64,000 bases of DNA from Pseudozyma flocculosa PF-1. Taxonomy: Eukaryota; Basidiomycota; Ustilaginomycetes; Ustilaginales; Ustilaginaceae. Where the stretch lies: NCBI RefSeq assembly GCF_000417875.1, contig NW_006920892.1:65931-129930 (forward strand), given 5' to 3'. The notes beneath the pieces were generated by a model. It was given only the letters and a program-made list of their open reading frames with translations. It had not been told where the DNA came from and did not search any database. Positions 34,381-43,799 of this stretch are shown piece by piece. The position numbers were made by a program, and so were the translations under genes. Every line of letters begins with the position of its first letter. Within the stretch, counting starts at the first letter, position 1.

Positions 34381-35760
34381 GCTTCAGTGACTGTGCAGTC
34401 TTCAACCTTCACACCCTGTCAACTTGAATCCACCTACCTAGTTGCTTGATGTTTGTCACCCTGTGCCATGGTGGTCTGGAAGAGCTGGGCCTCCTGTGAG
34501 GGCCAGATCACCCTGTCCACCCCCATCAAGGCAGCCTCTGGCGATGCCGGCAGGATGATGCTCCAAAAGCACCTCAAGGCTAATCAGGACTTGTACAGGA
34601 AGGCAGCAAACTGGTCAGACGCTAGCCTGGAGGAGTTCCAGATGGAGCGCTGGCTTTGGGACAACTTCCAAGAGTATTCTGGCACGGTGTACAAGGGTAC
34701 GTTCTGCATGCCCTACCTGGCCACCTGGAGGTTTGCTTGTGTTCAGTCTGGCTGACATTCACCTTGACTGCCTCCCTTAGATGAGTTCCCAGACAATGCT
34801 GTTCATGAGCTCCCCCTTGGGGACATCACCTTTGACATCAAGGGCGTTGATGAGCTCTTTGATCGCTGCACTCATTTCCTCATGTTCATCCTCAAAGAGA
34901 CGCCTGGCCGCTTTGGCGAGAAGTACTTGTGCGCCAACACCTTCCGTGGATGGGCTGTTGTCCTACTCTATGTGATCATCACGGAGCTTCGTTCCATCGA
35001 TTGCCTGGCTGGGGTGCTCATCTCTGGCTGGCAAAGCAATGGAAAGGACAACCTCTTCTGGTGCGTGATGCACTGGGTTCGAGCGACCGCTGCAGACAAG
35101 AAGCTCTCGAGGAAGGCACCCAAGCGCCGCCATTACGGCAAGTGGGAGGCCTCCCTCAACATCCAGGGCATCCTCAACCGAGCCATCTTGCCGTTCAATT
35201 TCAGCTCACAGGGCAACAAGACCAAGATTTCCACCATGATGCAGATGATCACAAAAAAGGTGTTTGTTTCCTTCAGCAACACAGATGATCCTCCCTTCTC
35301 ACTGTTGTAATATCCCTTGCTGAGGCAAGAGAGCCTTGATGTGCTCTATTGTGATGCCATCAATCAGCACTGTGCTGGAAACAATTATTGCTCACTGAGA
35401 AGGCTTCTGCTGCTGCAGCTTATGCACGATCAGCTCCATCCTTGCTGCACTTTCTGCTTCCTCATAGCACTGTTGTCAAAAGGATCATCTGTCAGCTGCA
35501 CGCAGCCAGATAGGGTCTGTTGGAAGCAGATCCTGTTCAAGTCTGCCAGCTGTGGAAGAGGCCTGAAGAGAGAGCTGGACTGAGGGCTTGAGCTGGTCAC
35601 AGCTCTCCATTATATTGCAACAAGGATTCTGACCACTGTGTTGAGCATTGCTTGGACTTGTCACATGCCTCATGTCACAACACCAGATCACGCAGCACCC
35701 CTAGCTGCTTCACCTTCAGTCATCCATAGGACTGTTGCAGAGCTTGCATGAAGCCTAAAA
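34381..35760. other. CpG-depleted, AT-richer island
   Basis: Base composition changes abruptly here. My hand count gives roughly 27 CpG in about 1380 bp, while ordinary 60-base lines elsewhere carry about 6-9 each. TpG and CpA are abundant, as expected from 5-methyl-CpG deamination of a repeat, or from DNA of foreign origin. The CpGs that remain lie mostly inside the spliced ORF at 34468-35310. I see no terminal repeats by eye. Confidence 0.7.
34468..35310 (+). CDS. Unrecognised 252-aa protein in the CpG-poor island
   Basis: Two exons, 34468-34696 and 34781-35310, flank an 84-bp intron with a GTACGT donor and a CCCTTAG acceptor; the join is in phase (YK|DEFPDNAVHELPLG) and the model ends at a TAA. 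The protein begins MVVWKSWASCEGQITL and has charged helices, aromatic-rich stretches (MERWLWDNFQEY, GWQSNGKDNLFW), a possible hydrophobic segment (GWAVVLLYVIITEL) and a basic patch (RKAPKRRHYGKW). I do not recognise a family. Codon use differs sharply from the rest of the window (many TGT, TTT, ATT and CTG; few CG-containing codons). It may be a lineage-specific multicopy gene, a domesticated or decaying mobile-element ORF, or a transferred gene. The intact frame and spliceable intron argue that it was recently functional. Confidence 0.5.
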
Positions 35761-36272
35761 ATGTTATGGATCAGTGAGGATGATGGACTGGCTAGCCCTT
35801 CACCAGAACGAACGGTCGGGCGTGAGCAGAGGCCAAAGGCATGATGGCTGGACCCTGCCTGCGCCCGCCGGCTTTGGCTGGGCGCACCTGCCCCTTTAGG
35901 CCGCCAGCCGACCCGCCGCCATTCCGCCCGCCCTGGCGATCCGAATCCTGCATCGAGCCCCTATCCCTATCCCTAGCTGCCATGGCCCGCCCGCTCGCCG
36001 CCTTGCCCTGCTTGCCTGCTTCCTCGACCTCACTCTGCCAAACTCAGGCGAGCAGCCTGGGCCGTACCTAGTTAGCATGTCTTCCACGGGGCACATCGAA
36101 GCGCCCGAAGCGGCCTCCGTTCCCGACTGCCCACGACGGCCGGCCTCTCACTCGCGTTTGACATGACAATCGAAGCGGTCGCCGCAGCCCCGAGCCTTCT
36201 ACGACCACCATCCACCCACCTGTTGCCACACACCCCGGCGGGCCCCGTTTTCGATTCGCCTCCTGAGCACGC

Positions 36273-36304
<32 letters not shown>

Positions 36305-36686
36305 GCGACAGTTGCCATTGAATCACAGCGCCGAGCACTGACAGCGGCATCTCTGCTGTAGACGCGACGCCGGACCTGCCAAACTCCGCACGCTGCTGCA
36401 CTGCAAGCATAGGTCCTCACTCAACAGCGACCAGCGATCAGCGTTCGCCCAGCCGCTGCCATCCTTGCCTTCACCACCACGACCTTCGCCCTATGCTCCT
36501 GCCCAGCCACGCACATTGACGACCTCGCCACGACCGATACCCACGCCTCTCGCCCCACGCCGCTTACGATTGCCTCGCCCTGCCGAACCAGACGCGACGC
36601 CCTCTCGACGACCACCCATCCGCGCACTCCCATCTTCCCTCCAACCACTTCCATCGCCCACGTCCAGCCTGGACTCACAACCCCCC
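35761..36686. other. Intergenic / 5' leader of the TM7S3-like gene
   Basis: GC-rich composition returns here. A GAC/GACGAC trinucleotide patch lies near 36270-36310. The sequence just before 36687 is open in frame with the next gene but has no ATG, so I treat it as leader. Confidence 0.45.
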
Positions 36687-38984
36687 ATGGCCTCTTCGCA
36701 GCCCTTGTCCCCGGACGGCTCGTTCGAGGGGCATCCGTCGTCCGACATCTTGGCCGCCCTGGCCGCCCACGCCGGCCAGATGCAAAACGTCGCGTCCGAG
36801 TACAGGACCTTTCTCGCCTCGCCAGACCACACCGGCACCTTTCAAGACCACTCGTCGAGCGACATTGCAGACGCGGTGACAAAGTACGTGCAGGAGCACC
36901 AGGGCCAGGGATGGCCGTCCGACTTTGAAGAGGCAGCCGCCGCAGCCCCGGCCTCGAACAACGTCCTTGCGTCCTCTGCCGCCGCGGCCGCCGGATCGAC
37001 GCCATTCAAGGCGCTGCCCGCCACGTCGTCGGACCTCTCGACAGCGGGCGCCTTCTCCCTCGCCGCCGAGATCCGCGCGGTACAGTGGATCAGCGTCGTC
37101 TTCTGCTTTGTCTGGATCGCAACGGGCTTCCTCCTGGTCCTCTTCGGCTGGGCGTCCTGCTTCTGGGGGGCCAAGATGGGCTCGTCGAGCCAGCGCATCG
37201 ACGAAAAGGCGCCGACAAAGGCGCGCAAGAACCGCGTGCGCCACGTCATCTGTTCGGGCCCGCCGCTGGCGGGCGGCGTCGGCGGGGCGCTCCTGGGCTT
37301 CCTCTTTCTCTCGTTCCTCGCCCTCGTCGCCACCTGCGCCATGTGCGCCAAGGACTCGTCGAGCGTCTCGAGCGCCGCGCTCGTCGTCCTCTGGGTGCTG
37401 CCCGGCCTCGTTGGCGCGCTGCTCGGCGGCCACTTTGCCTTTGCCGCGCGCGTCTTTGCCGGCCTCCTCGCCGGGCCCTGCATCGCCGTCGTGCTCACGG
37501 CCATGTTTGGCATCCACACGCTCATCATCCGCGTCGCCGTGCTGGTCGTCTTCACCTGCCTCTTGACCGCGCCGCTGCTGGTGCCCAACCGCAAGGTGCT
37601 CCACTTCCACCTCGTCAACGCCTGCACCTCCATCGTCGGCATGACGGTGCTCCTCGACGGCATCGCCCTCTACGCGCCGCCGCAGCCGAGCTCGTACGCC
37701 TGGATCGACCTGTGGGTCGTCCTCTTTGCCTGCGACGCCTCGGCCTCGCTCAACGCGGCGACGAAGAAGTGGGGCAGCTCGTGGTTCAAGGGCTACATTG
37801 CGGGCGCCGTGCTGGGCGCCGTGCTCGGCTTCATCTTTGAGCTGCTGCTGCACCGCTACGCCGCGCAGGACCCCGAGTCGGAGTGGAACGAGTACCTCGG
37901 CAGCTACACGGAGCGCTTCGAGAACAACACCGCCGGCTTCCTGCCCGGCTTCCTCGGCGGCGGGTCCATCAGCCAGCGCGCCGGGTCCTTTGAGCCTTCG
38001 CCGTCGCCCTGGAGCCGGCTCGGGGGCATCTTTGCGGCCGGCGCCAGCAAGCCGGCGTCGTACGGCAACATCCCCTCGTCCGGCCAGGACCTCGAGCGCT
38101 CTCCGCTGACCGAGCGGCCGGGCGGTATGCGCCAAAAGCCACGGCGCAAGCCCCGATCCCGCCGCGCCAGCGCCAAGACGGCCAACAAGGGCGGGCCGGC
38201 CAAGTTCTCCGCCCTCTCGAAGCGCGACGACGACGACGCCTTTGAGTCGGACTCGGATCTGACCGAGTACGACAGCGACGGTCCCTCGGCACAGAAACTG
38301 CGGTTCGACGGCGACAAGGAGGGCGACGAGCAGGACGACCTCGTCTCGCCGCTCGCGCAGCTCCAAAAGGTCTCGGCGACGTCGCCGTCGCTGGAAAACT
38401 ACCGCGGCTACGCGCTGCCGCGGCCGCCGTCGTACCGCACGGATTCGCAGGGCGCGAGCTCGACGCTGAGCGGCTCGACGGCTGCGTCTGGCAGCAGTGC
38501 CGGCATCGGCTCGCGTGGCTCCGACGGCGGACTCACCACGCCCGGAGTCGCGAGCGTCGAGGCGGAAAAGGCGTTTGCCGTGTACCGCGACGGCGATGCT
38601 TCGCCGGTCAAGCAGCGCTTCAGCTCGCCGCCGCCTGCCACCTCCTCGCCACCGCCAAGCGCAGCATCGGCGACAGCAGCTGCGGCGGCGGCATCGACGG
38701 CGGCTGTCCCTGCCACGCCATCGCTCATCAACGCCATCACGCGCATCCAGGCCGCACAGGCGCAGGCCAAGGCGTGGCAAGAAGCCCAGAGCCTCGCCAC
38801 CGCAGCGGCGGGAGGCGACGCCGCTCCGTACGGCGTCCAACCGCTCAGCCCGCCCCCGGCCACCAAGGCAAGGCTCGATGACGGGCAAGGCGACGTCTCC
38901 CAGTCCGAGGCTGGCGCTCCAAAGACGTTTGACAGCTGGTGGCAGGCAAAGGTCGACGCCAAGGCCGATGCGCCGCCACAGTAA
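36687..38984 (+). CDS. Multipass membrane protein with TM7S3/TM198-like domain (DUF4203)
   Basis: Single-exon 765-aa protein. The first ~130 residues are polar, followed by about eight hydrophobic segments near residues 131-155, 190-220, 230-253, 255-280, 281-300, 306-330, 338-358 and 369-388. The Gly/Ala-rich transmembrane pattern (GGVGGALLGFLFLSF, GLVGALLGGHFAF) matches the TM7S3/TM198-like domain found in fungal multipass proteins. The ~375-residue C-terminal tail is probably cytoplasmic and has an Arg/Lys-rich patch (RQKPRRKPRSRRAS), acidic stretches and long Ser/Pro/Ala low-complexity runs. Molecular function is not established; human TMEM198 has been linked to Wnt signalling but that pathway is absent from fungi. 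The ATG at 36687 is the first in this frame. The long opposite-strand frame over this gene is an artefact of codon bias. Confidence 0.8.
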   Translation: MASSQPLSPDGSFEGHPSSDILAALAAHAGQMQNVASEYRTFLASPDHTGTFQDHSSSDIADAVTKYVQEHQGQGWPSDFEEAAAAAPASNNVLASSAAAAAGSTPFKALPATSSDLSTAGAFSLAAEIRAVQWISVVFCFVWIATGFLLVLFGWASCFWGAKMGSSSQRIDEKAPTKARKNRVRHVICSGPPLAGGVGGALLGFLFLSFLALVATCAMCAKDSSSVSSAALVVLWVLPGLVGALLGGHFAFAARVFAGLLAGPCIAVVLTAMFGIHTLIIRVAVLVVFTCLLTAPLLVPNRKVLHFHLVNACTSIVGMTVLLDGIALYAPPQPSSYAWIDLWVVLFACDASASLNAATKKWGSSWFKGYIAGAVLGAVLGFIFELLLHRYAAQDPESEWNEYLGSYTERFENNTAGFLPGFLGGGSISQRAGSFEPSPSPWSRLGGIFAAGASKPASYGNIPSSGQDLERSPLTERPGGMRQKPRRKPRSRRASAKTANKGGPAKFSALSKRDDDDAFESDSDLTEYDSDGPSAQKLRFDGDKEGDEQDDLVSPLAQLQKVSATSPSLENYRGYALPRPPSYRTDSQGASSTLSGSTAASGSSAGIGSRGSDGGLTTPGVASVEAEKAFAVYRDGDASPVKQRFSSPPPATSSPPPSAASATAAAAAASTAAVPATPSLINAITRIQAAQAQAKAWQEAQSLATAAAGGDAAPYGVQPLSPPPATKARLDDGQGDVSQSEAGAPKTFDSWWQAKVDAKADAPPQ

Positions 38985-39328
38985 CGTGCAAGGTGCTCGC
39001 TCCCCTGCACACCCTCCCGAGTCCGCCTCGCCCGTCGAGCGCTTCCCCCGCTCCCTTGGTCGCTCTCGACGCCCCGTCTCCCGTCCCCCATTCCCCTCCC
39101 CTCCCCTCCCCTCTCCTCGGCTCTCTTGCAACGGACACTCTTGTACCTCTACCCTCGACTCCTTGACCCCCTCTTCCCCTAACCTTCCCTCCCTCCCGCC
39201 GCGGAGCCACCGTGCGTGCTTGATACATGATCGCTTCCAGGAAACCCCTCGCAACGCCTGCGTCCTCCACCTAGCATGCCCAGACGGCAGAAACAGATCA
39301 CCACGTCCGGATCCCTCCCGGCATCTGC
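38985..39328. other. 3' region of the TM7S3-like gene
   Basis: CT-rich, with no gene seen up to the tRNA gene. Confidence 0.5.
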
Positions 39329-39333
39329 AAAAA
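39329..39333 (-). terminator. Pol III terminator of tRNA-Gln
   Basis: A TTTTT run on the minus strand, five bases after the tRNA 3' end at 39339. Confidence 0.75.
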
Positions 39334-39338
39334 GATCA

Positions 39339-39451
39339 GGTCCTACCCGGATTCGAACCGGGGGCGAGCGGAAACCGAACATCCCTTCAATGAAGGGGAT
39401 TCTGCGCAGGCGAGTCAGAACCGCTAGAGTTGACCACTACTCCATAGAACC
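39339..39451 (-). tRNA. tRNA-Gln (anticodon CUG) with a 42-nt intron
   Basis: The acceptor stem GGTTCTA pairs with TAGGACC (one G-U). The D arm is GAGT-AGTGGTCA-ACTC, the anticodon stem AGCGG/CCGCT with loop TTCTGA then T, and the T arm CCCGG-TTCGAAT-CCGGG. Anticodon CTG gives glutamine. An intron of about 42 nt sits at the canonical place after base 37. It contains CAGAA, able to pair with TTCTG of the anticodon loop, and a strong hairpin (CCCTTC-ATT-GAAGGG, 39383-39397). Mature length without CCA is 71 nt. A T5 terminator follows, and a bipartite element shared with tRNA-Ala lies just upstream. Confidence 0.93.
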
Positions 39452-39453
39452 CC

Positions 39454-39485
39454 TTGATGTTGCGATCCTCAAAAATTGCATACAT
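39454..39485 (-). promoter_or_regulatory. Upstream bipartite element of tRNA-Gln
   Basis: In transcription orientation it reads ATGTATGCAA-N14-AACATCAA, ending two bases before the tRNA 5' end. The same two blocks with the same 14-nt gap occur upstream of tRNA-Ala (57017-57048). The CAA resembles the preferred Pol III start and the distal block may act like a TATA element; this role is inference. Confidence 0.55.
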
Positions 39486-40334
39486 ATAGTATGTACTAGA
39501 CCGCCGAGCCACCCCATCAGCCGGCGGCCTGGCCAGTCATCGGATGGGCTCGCTTCCACCCCACGCACGCACACACGCCCCGGCCCCCGATTCGAGGGAA
39601 GGGTCAGCATCAGGCACGCCCAGAGGTGAGCCTGCGGGCGCGTCGGCAGCGAGCAGGCACGCAGGCAGGGGCTCGAGCACGGCGCTCTCCGGCTTACTCG
39701 CTCTGCTGGGTCATCGCCGATGTTCCCCGCCGCGGGCTCGAGTCATAGCCGGGCCCGACAGCTGGGCCGGGGGACCGGCAGGACCCCACCGGACTGGCCA
39801 CGCTTGGCTTGCCGGCGGTGGCTGTCGAGCAGTGCATCCGACCTGCCCTCCCCTTTGTTGGGGCCCCCAGATTCGAGCGGGTCCCTCGTTTCGCTCAGCA
39901 GCCAAGCCCGGCGTGACGGGTGGACGCCGGTTCCCCCCGGCCTCTCGCTCCCCATCACCCGAGCCACGGCCGAGAAGTCACGCAAGGGCGAGGATGTTCA
40001 CGCCAAGCCGTACGTGCCCTCCGAGCATGTCTTGCCGATAGGGCCGAGTTCTCGCGCTTGGCCTAGTCCTGAAAAGCCAAAACCTCCTGGGCGAGGGCGT
40101 GGGCAGGCCAGAGGTTGTCGAGCACCCCGGAAAGTGGTCCCGGGAGCAAAACCGGGCTCGGAGCGGGCCTCGTCGCGGCTAGCTTTCAAGCAAGTCGGCC
40201 CTGCCTCGGGCTCGAGAGGCTACTCGGCGGACCAAGCTGGCGTGGCGAGGGGGACCACGCGGCGAGACGAGCAGGCAGGCGATGCCGCGCGGCGGAAGAA
40301 AAATGGTGCCCCCGGGGTTAAGGGGGGGGGGGGG
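39486..40334. other. Intergenic region left of the assembly gap
   Basis: GC-rich and without a recognisable gene. It ends in a G-homopolymer at about 40321-40334. Confidence 0.5.
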
Positions 40335-40431
40335 NNNNNNNNNNNNNNNNNNNNCGCGNGCGCGCGCGCGCGCGCGCGCGCGCGCGTCGTGCGTGNGNGC
40401 GNGNGNGNGNGGNGGNGGGGGGGGGGGGAGG
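40322..40431. repeat. Assembly gap with poly-G and (CG)n low-complexity sequence
   Basis: A G-run is followed by 20 unresolved bases (40335-40354), then an alternating CG tract with scattered Ns and a second G-run to about 40429. The true length is unknown. Homopolymer and alternating purine-pyrimidine sequence are probably why it was not resolved. Confidence 0.9.
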
Positions 40432-41855
40432 TGGGCTACATCGAAAAGCCGACGGTCCGATCAAGCTCGGAGAGGGCCCCGGGCCAGGCCGAGCCACCGG
40501 CACAGCCGATGAAGCGTGGGAGGTTGCTGGCTGGCTTGCTTGGGCGCGGGAGCGATATTATCGCACGCGTCGCCAAATAGGCTCCGGGGCGTAGGCTGCC
40601 CTCGGCAGTGGGGCGTGCCAAGCCTTCCTTCCTCTCTCGAGACGATCACATCCGCCGTTGATGTGACCGACGCTGGCTGTGATGGCGAGGCCTGGCGTGG
40701 CCTGGCCTCGATGCTTCTCGCGGCTCCTTTCCGCTTTGGCTGGCTTCCGTCGTCGGGGGACGTCGAGGCAGACGACCTGTGCCAAGGTAGGCTCGGGCTG
40801 CTCCGGGCCTCAGCGGAGGCCCGACCGCTCCTTGCCCGTGACAATGTGGCCCGTGAGTCACGCATTTCCTTCCGCACCAGGCGGAGTCCACCCTACCTGT
40901 CGCTCTGGCTCTGGTTCAGCGGAGCGTCCCGACACCATCACGCTCCCGTCCCTCCGCCTTCGCTACCGAGCGGCCGGTTGCTCTCGCTTGGTCACCATCA
41001 CGTTCACGTCTTTCCGTCCGAAGCTCACCACTACGACCTGTACCCGAGCCCGTCTCGCCACGCCGAAGCATGAAGAGCGCGGACTTCTCACACCGGATGG
41101 AAGCCTCCGCCCTGGAGAGGCGATGGCGAAATCTTGCCCGCGCTACGGAGGTGCTAGGCTGTGCTCTCGGACACTGCGATCCCACAGAGGACAGGCTCAG
41201 AAGCCAGGCAAGCGAGGCAGGAGAGAGCTCATCGACCAGAACAGACCGCCTCGACTAGGCGAGAGGAAGACCGCGCGCGATTCTGCGATGTCTCGAAGCT
41301 TGGCCGCAACGTTTGCTGCTGCGGCTTCTCACGCCAAGCCTACCAACGCCCGGCCTCCTTCCGGCGATGGCATATCGCACCAGTCTTCGGCGCAATCACT
41401 CGTCTCTCGGCTGGCTCGCACGAGCTCGATGGGATTCCGTCGTCGGCGCCGACTCACGGCCAACCGAGCTGAGTCCCACGCCCAACTCTTGGCGACGCCG
41501 AGCTTGTCTGAGCACCGCCACGGCCATCGTTCGCACCCTCGAATCGTCGCAGAGCTTCGTGGTCAGCTGGCCGCCGCGACCTGAAGGGTACTCGCTCACC
41601 CAGCAGCAGCGCAGCGAGCGGCTTCGAGCACGTTCGAGGGGCCGAACCCTGGATCCCCAGAGGGCCAGGACCGAGGAGGGCCGTCGTCACTCCAGCGCCA
41701 GCAACGACGGCGCCAGAGCGCTCGAGTCCAGCGGGCCCAGCAGCGACGGCGACTCAGCGCAGTCAGCGGAGAGGCTGACCTCGCTGGGACGCAGAGACAG
41801 CGTCCAGCGGCCCTCGCGCTCCTCTGGCGAGGGCGATTCCCCTCGCCGAAAGGGA

Positions 41856-41862
41856 TATAAGC
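41856..41862 (+). promoter_or_regulatory. TATA box of the K/D/Y-rich secreted protein gene
   Basis: ATATAAG lies about 265 bp upstream of the ATG at 42126, followed by a CT- and CA-rich leader. This is typical of strongly expressed fungal genes. Confidence 0.6.
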
Positions 41863-41948
41863 AGGGCCTCGAGGGTCGGAACTCCATCCCCTCCTCCTCA
41901 TCCCAATCCACTCTCACAGTCCACACCACATCTCTACACTCGCACAAA

Positions 41949-41949
<1 letters not shown>

Positions 41950-41980
<31 letters not shown>
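41950..41980. repeat. (CA)n microsatellite
   Basis: About 15 CA units in the probable 5' UTR of the K/D/Y-rich secreted protein gene. Confidence 0.9.
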
Positions 41981-41981
<1 letters not shown>

Positions 41982-42125
41982 CTCTCTCTTCTTACGCACC
42001 GAGCCTCACAGCTACATCTCCTCGCATTCTCTCCAGAGCTCCGCCTCTGCCGTCTACCACCGCCGACTCATCCTCTTCCACCTCTACCGAGCTACCCTCC
42101 TCCCACTCCTCTTGCTCTCTCCACG

Positions 42126-43349
42126 ATGAAGGTCGCCACTCTCGTCCCCTTTGTCCTGCTGGCCATCGGCCACGGCGTCGCCGCCGCCCCAACCTTTGAC
42201 GCCTCGAGCAACGACCTCGTCTCGCGCTCCGAGGAGCGCTCCACGGCCGCCGCCTGGCTCAAGCGCGCCTACGGCTCCTACGATGACAAGGACAGCTACG
42301 ACAAGTACGGCGCCTACGACAGCTACGACAAGGAGTACGACGACGCGGACAAGTACGAGAAGGACAAGAAGTACGCCGAGGACAAGGACTACAACGCCTA
42401 CAAGAAGTACGACGACGAGAAGAAGAAGGAGGCGGCCAAGAAGGAGAGGGAGGCCTACGACGCCAAGAAGGCCAAGGAGTACAAGGACACCAAGAAGAAG
42501 GACGACTACAAGGCCGACGAGAAGAAGTACGCCGACTACAAGGAGAACGAGGACCACAAGAGCGACGTCTACAAGAAGTCGGACAGCTGGCACAAGGACA
42601 AGGCGTACAAGAAGAACGACTACAAGGACTCCTACAAGAAGTCGGACTACGACAGCGCCGAGAAGAAGGAGAAGGAGGCCAAGGACTACGACAAGGCCAA
42701 GTACGACGCCTACAAGGACTACGACAAGCACGACCTCGACGCCGCCAAGTACGCCAAGGAGAAGAAGTACGACGACGAGAAGGACAAGAAGGCGAGCTAC
42801 GACAAGAAGAAGGACTACGCCGCCAAGAAGTACTACGCCGACAAGAAGGACGACGAGGACAAGAAGGACTACGGCTACGGCAAGGACAAGAACGACTACA
42901 ACTACGGCTACGGCGGTGACGACGACTACGAGAAGAAGGACTACGGCTACGGCGACAAGAAGGACGACGAGTACAAGAAGAAGAAGGACTACGACGACGA
43001 CTACGAGAAGAAGGAGTACGGCAAGCGCGCCTACGACAAGGACGCCAAGAAGAAGGACGACGACGACAAGGAGAAGCACGAGTACAAGAAGTACGGCTAC
43101 AAGAAGGAGGACTGCGAGGAGAAGAAGGACTACGGCAAGGCCAAGAAGGACCACGGCTACGGCGACGATGACAAGGAGAAGAAGGAGTACGGCTACGGCG
43201 ACGAGGACAAGGACTACGGCTACGGCGACGACGACAAGGAGTACGGCTACGGCGATGACGACAAGGAGTACGGCTACGGCGACGACGACAAGGACTACGG
43301 CTACGACGAGGACAAGAACGACTACGGCTACGGCGACTACAGCTACTGA
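42126..43349 (+). CDS. Secreted Lys/Asp/Tyr-rich repetitive protein with a Kex2 site
   Basis: Single-exon 407-aa protein. Residues 1 to about 20 (MKVATLVPFVLLAIGHGVAAA) form a signal peptide; the code line is split here as MKVATLVPFVLL then AIGHGVAAA. A short propeptide ends in WLKR, a Kex2-type site, before AYGSYDDKDSYDKYG. A second KR site (EYGKR|AYDKD) lies further on. The remaining ~360 residues are almost only K, D, Y, E, A and G, with one Cys, and end in repeats such as YGYGDDDKE and KDYGYGD. I saw only AAG for lysine and almost only TAC and GAC for Tyr and Asp, suggesting strong expression selection. No globular domain is recognisable. It could be a cell-wall or extracellular matrix polyampholyte, perhaps cross-linked through tyrosine, or a processed peptide precursor; both are inference. 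The start is set by the signal peptide. Confidence 0.8.
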   Translation: MKVATLVPFVLLAIGHGVAAAPTFDASSNDLVSRSEERSTAAAWLKRAYGSYDDKDSYDKYGAYDSYDKEYDDADKYEKDKKYAEDKDYNAYKKYDDEKKKEAAKKEREAYDAKKAKEYKDTKKKDDYKADEKKYADYKENEDHKSDVYKKSDSWHKDKAYKKNDYKDSYKKSDYDSAEKKEKEAKDYDKAKYDAYKDYDKHDLDAAKYAKEKKYDDEKDKKASYDKKKDYAAKKYYADKKDDEDKKDYGYGKDKNDYNYGYGGDDDYEKKDYGYGDKKDDEYKKKKDYDDDYEKKEYGKRAYDKDAKKKDDDDKEKHEYKKYGYKKEDCEEKKDYGKAKKDHGYGDDDKEKKEYGYGDEDKDYGYGDDDKEYGYGDDDKEYGYGDDDKDYGYDEDKNDYGYGDYSY

Positions 43350-43799
43350 GCGCCCGGTCCCCGTCCTCTCGGCCTCGGCCTTGGCCCCGCCTGACCCCCT
43401 CTGGCGCTGCCGCCCCCAAAAGTCACTCCCGCCCCTCTTCGTCCTCGCCCTCCTGCTCCCGCATACATCGCCTCTGACTGTACATGCCTCGTCCCCCGAA
43501 ATCTGACTGCGCTTCTTGATCCACACTTGTCTCTCGACTGTGTCGCCGCGGCGCGACTTGAGCGAAAGGGCCTTGTCCGCTCCTTCATACCAGGTGAGTG
43601 GAGCTTAGGAGCGCTTACTCTTTCTCTTCGCTCTGAGCCCTTTCCACTCTCTCGACGACGGCTCCTCTCCCAGCACTTTGACGGCTTCTCTTCCAGCAGC
43701 CTCTCTAGCCTACAGCGAGCGAGCAACGCTTTCCAACCCTCGCCTTCCGGCTCTTCATCTGGCGCCGCCTCCGACCTTCCGACAATCGTCAAGTCTCTA
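43350..43799. other. Convergent 3' region
   Basis: CT-rich sequence between the stops of the K/D/Y-rich protein gene and the alpha/beta hydrolase gene. No gene seen. Confidence 0.5.

Larger units (their letters stand above)
40432..42125. other. Intergenic region and leader upstream of the K/D/Y-rich protein gene
   Basis: No gene recognised up to 42126. A frame in phase with the downstream gene stays open from 41313, but its sequence is not gene-like and the signal peptide starts at 42126. A TATAAG site (41856-41862) and a (CA)n repeat (41950-41980) mark promoter and 5' UTR. Confidence 0.5.

Noticed and set aside
36675..39254. 859-codon minus-strand reading frame
   Set aside because: It lies antisense to the TM7S3-like gene; its sequence is Arg/Gly/Val-rich without domain resemblance. 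In DNA with G/C at third positions, antisense frames stay open by chance.
41313..42125. Upstream in-frame extension of the K/D/Y-rich gene
   Set aside because: The 271 added residues are not protein-like, run through the TATA box and a CA microsatellite, and would bury the signal peptide.
42084..43526. 480-codon Val/Leu-rich minus-strand frame
   Set aside because: It is the reverse complement of AAG, GAC and TAC codons of the K/D/Y-rich gene, which gives CTT, GTC and GTA; not an independent gene.
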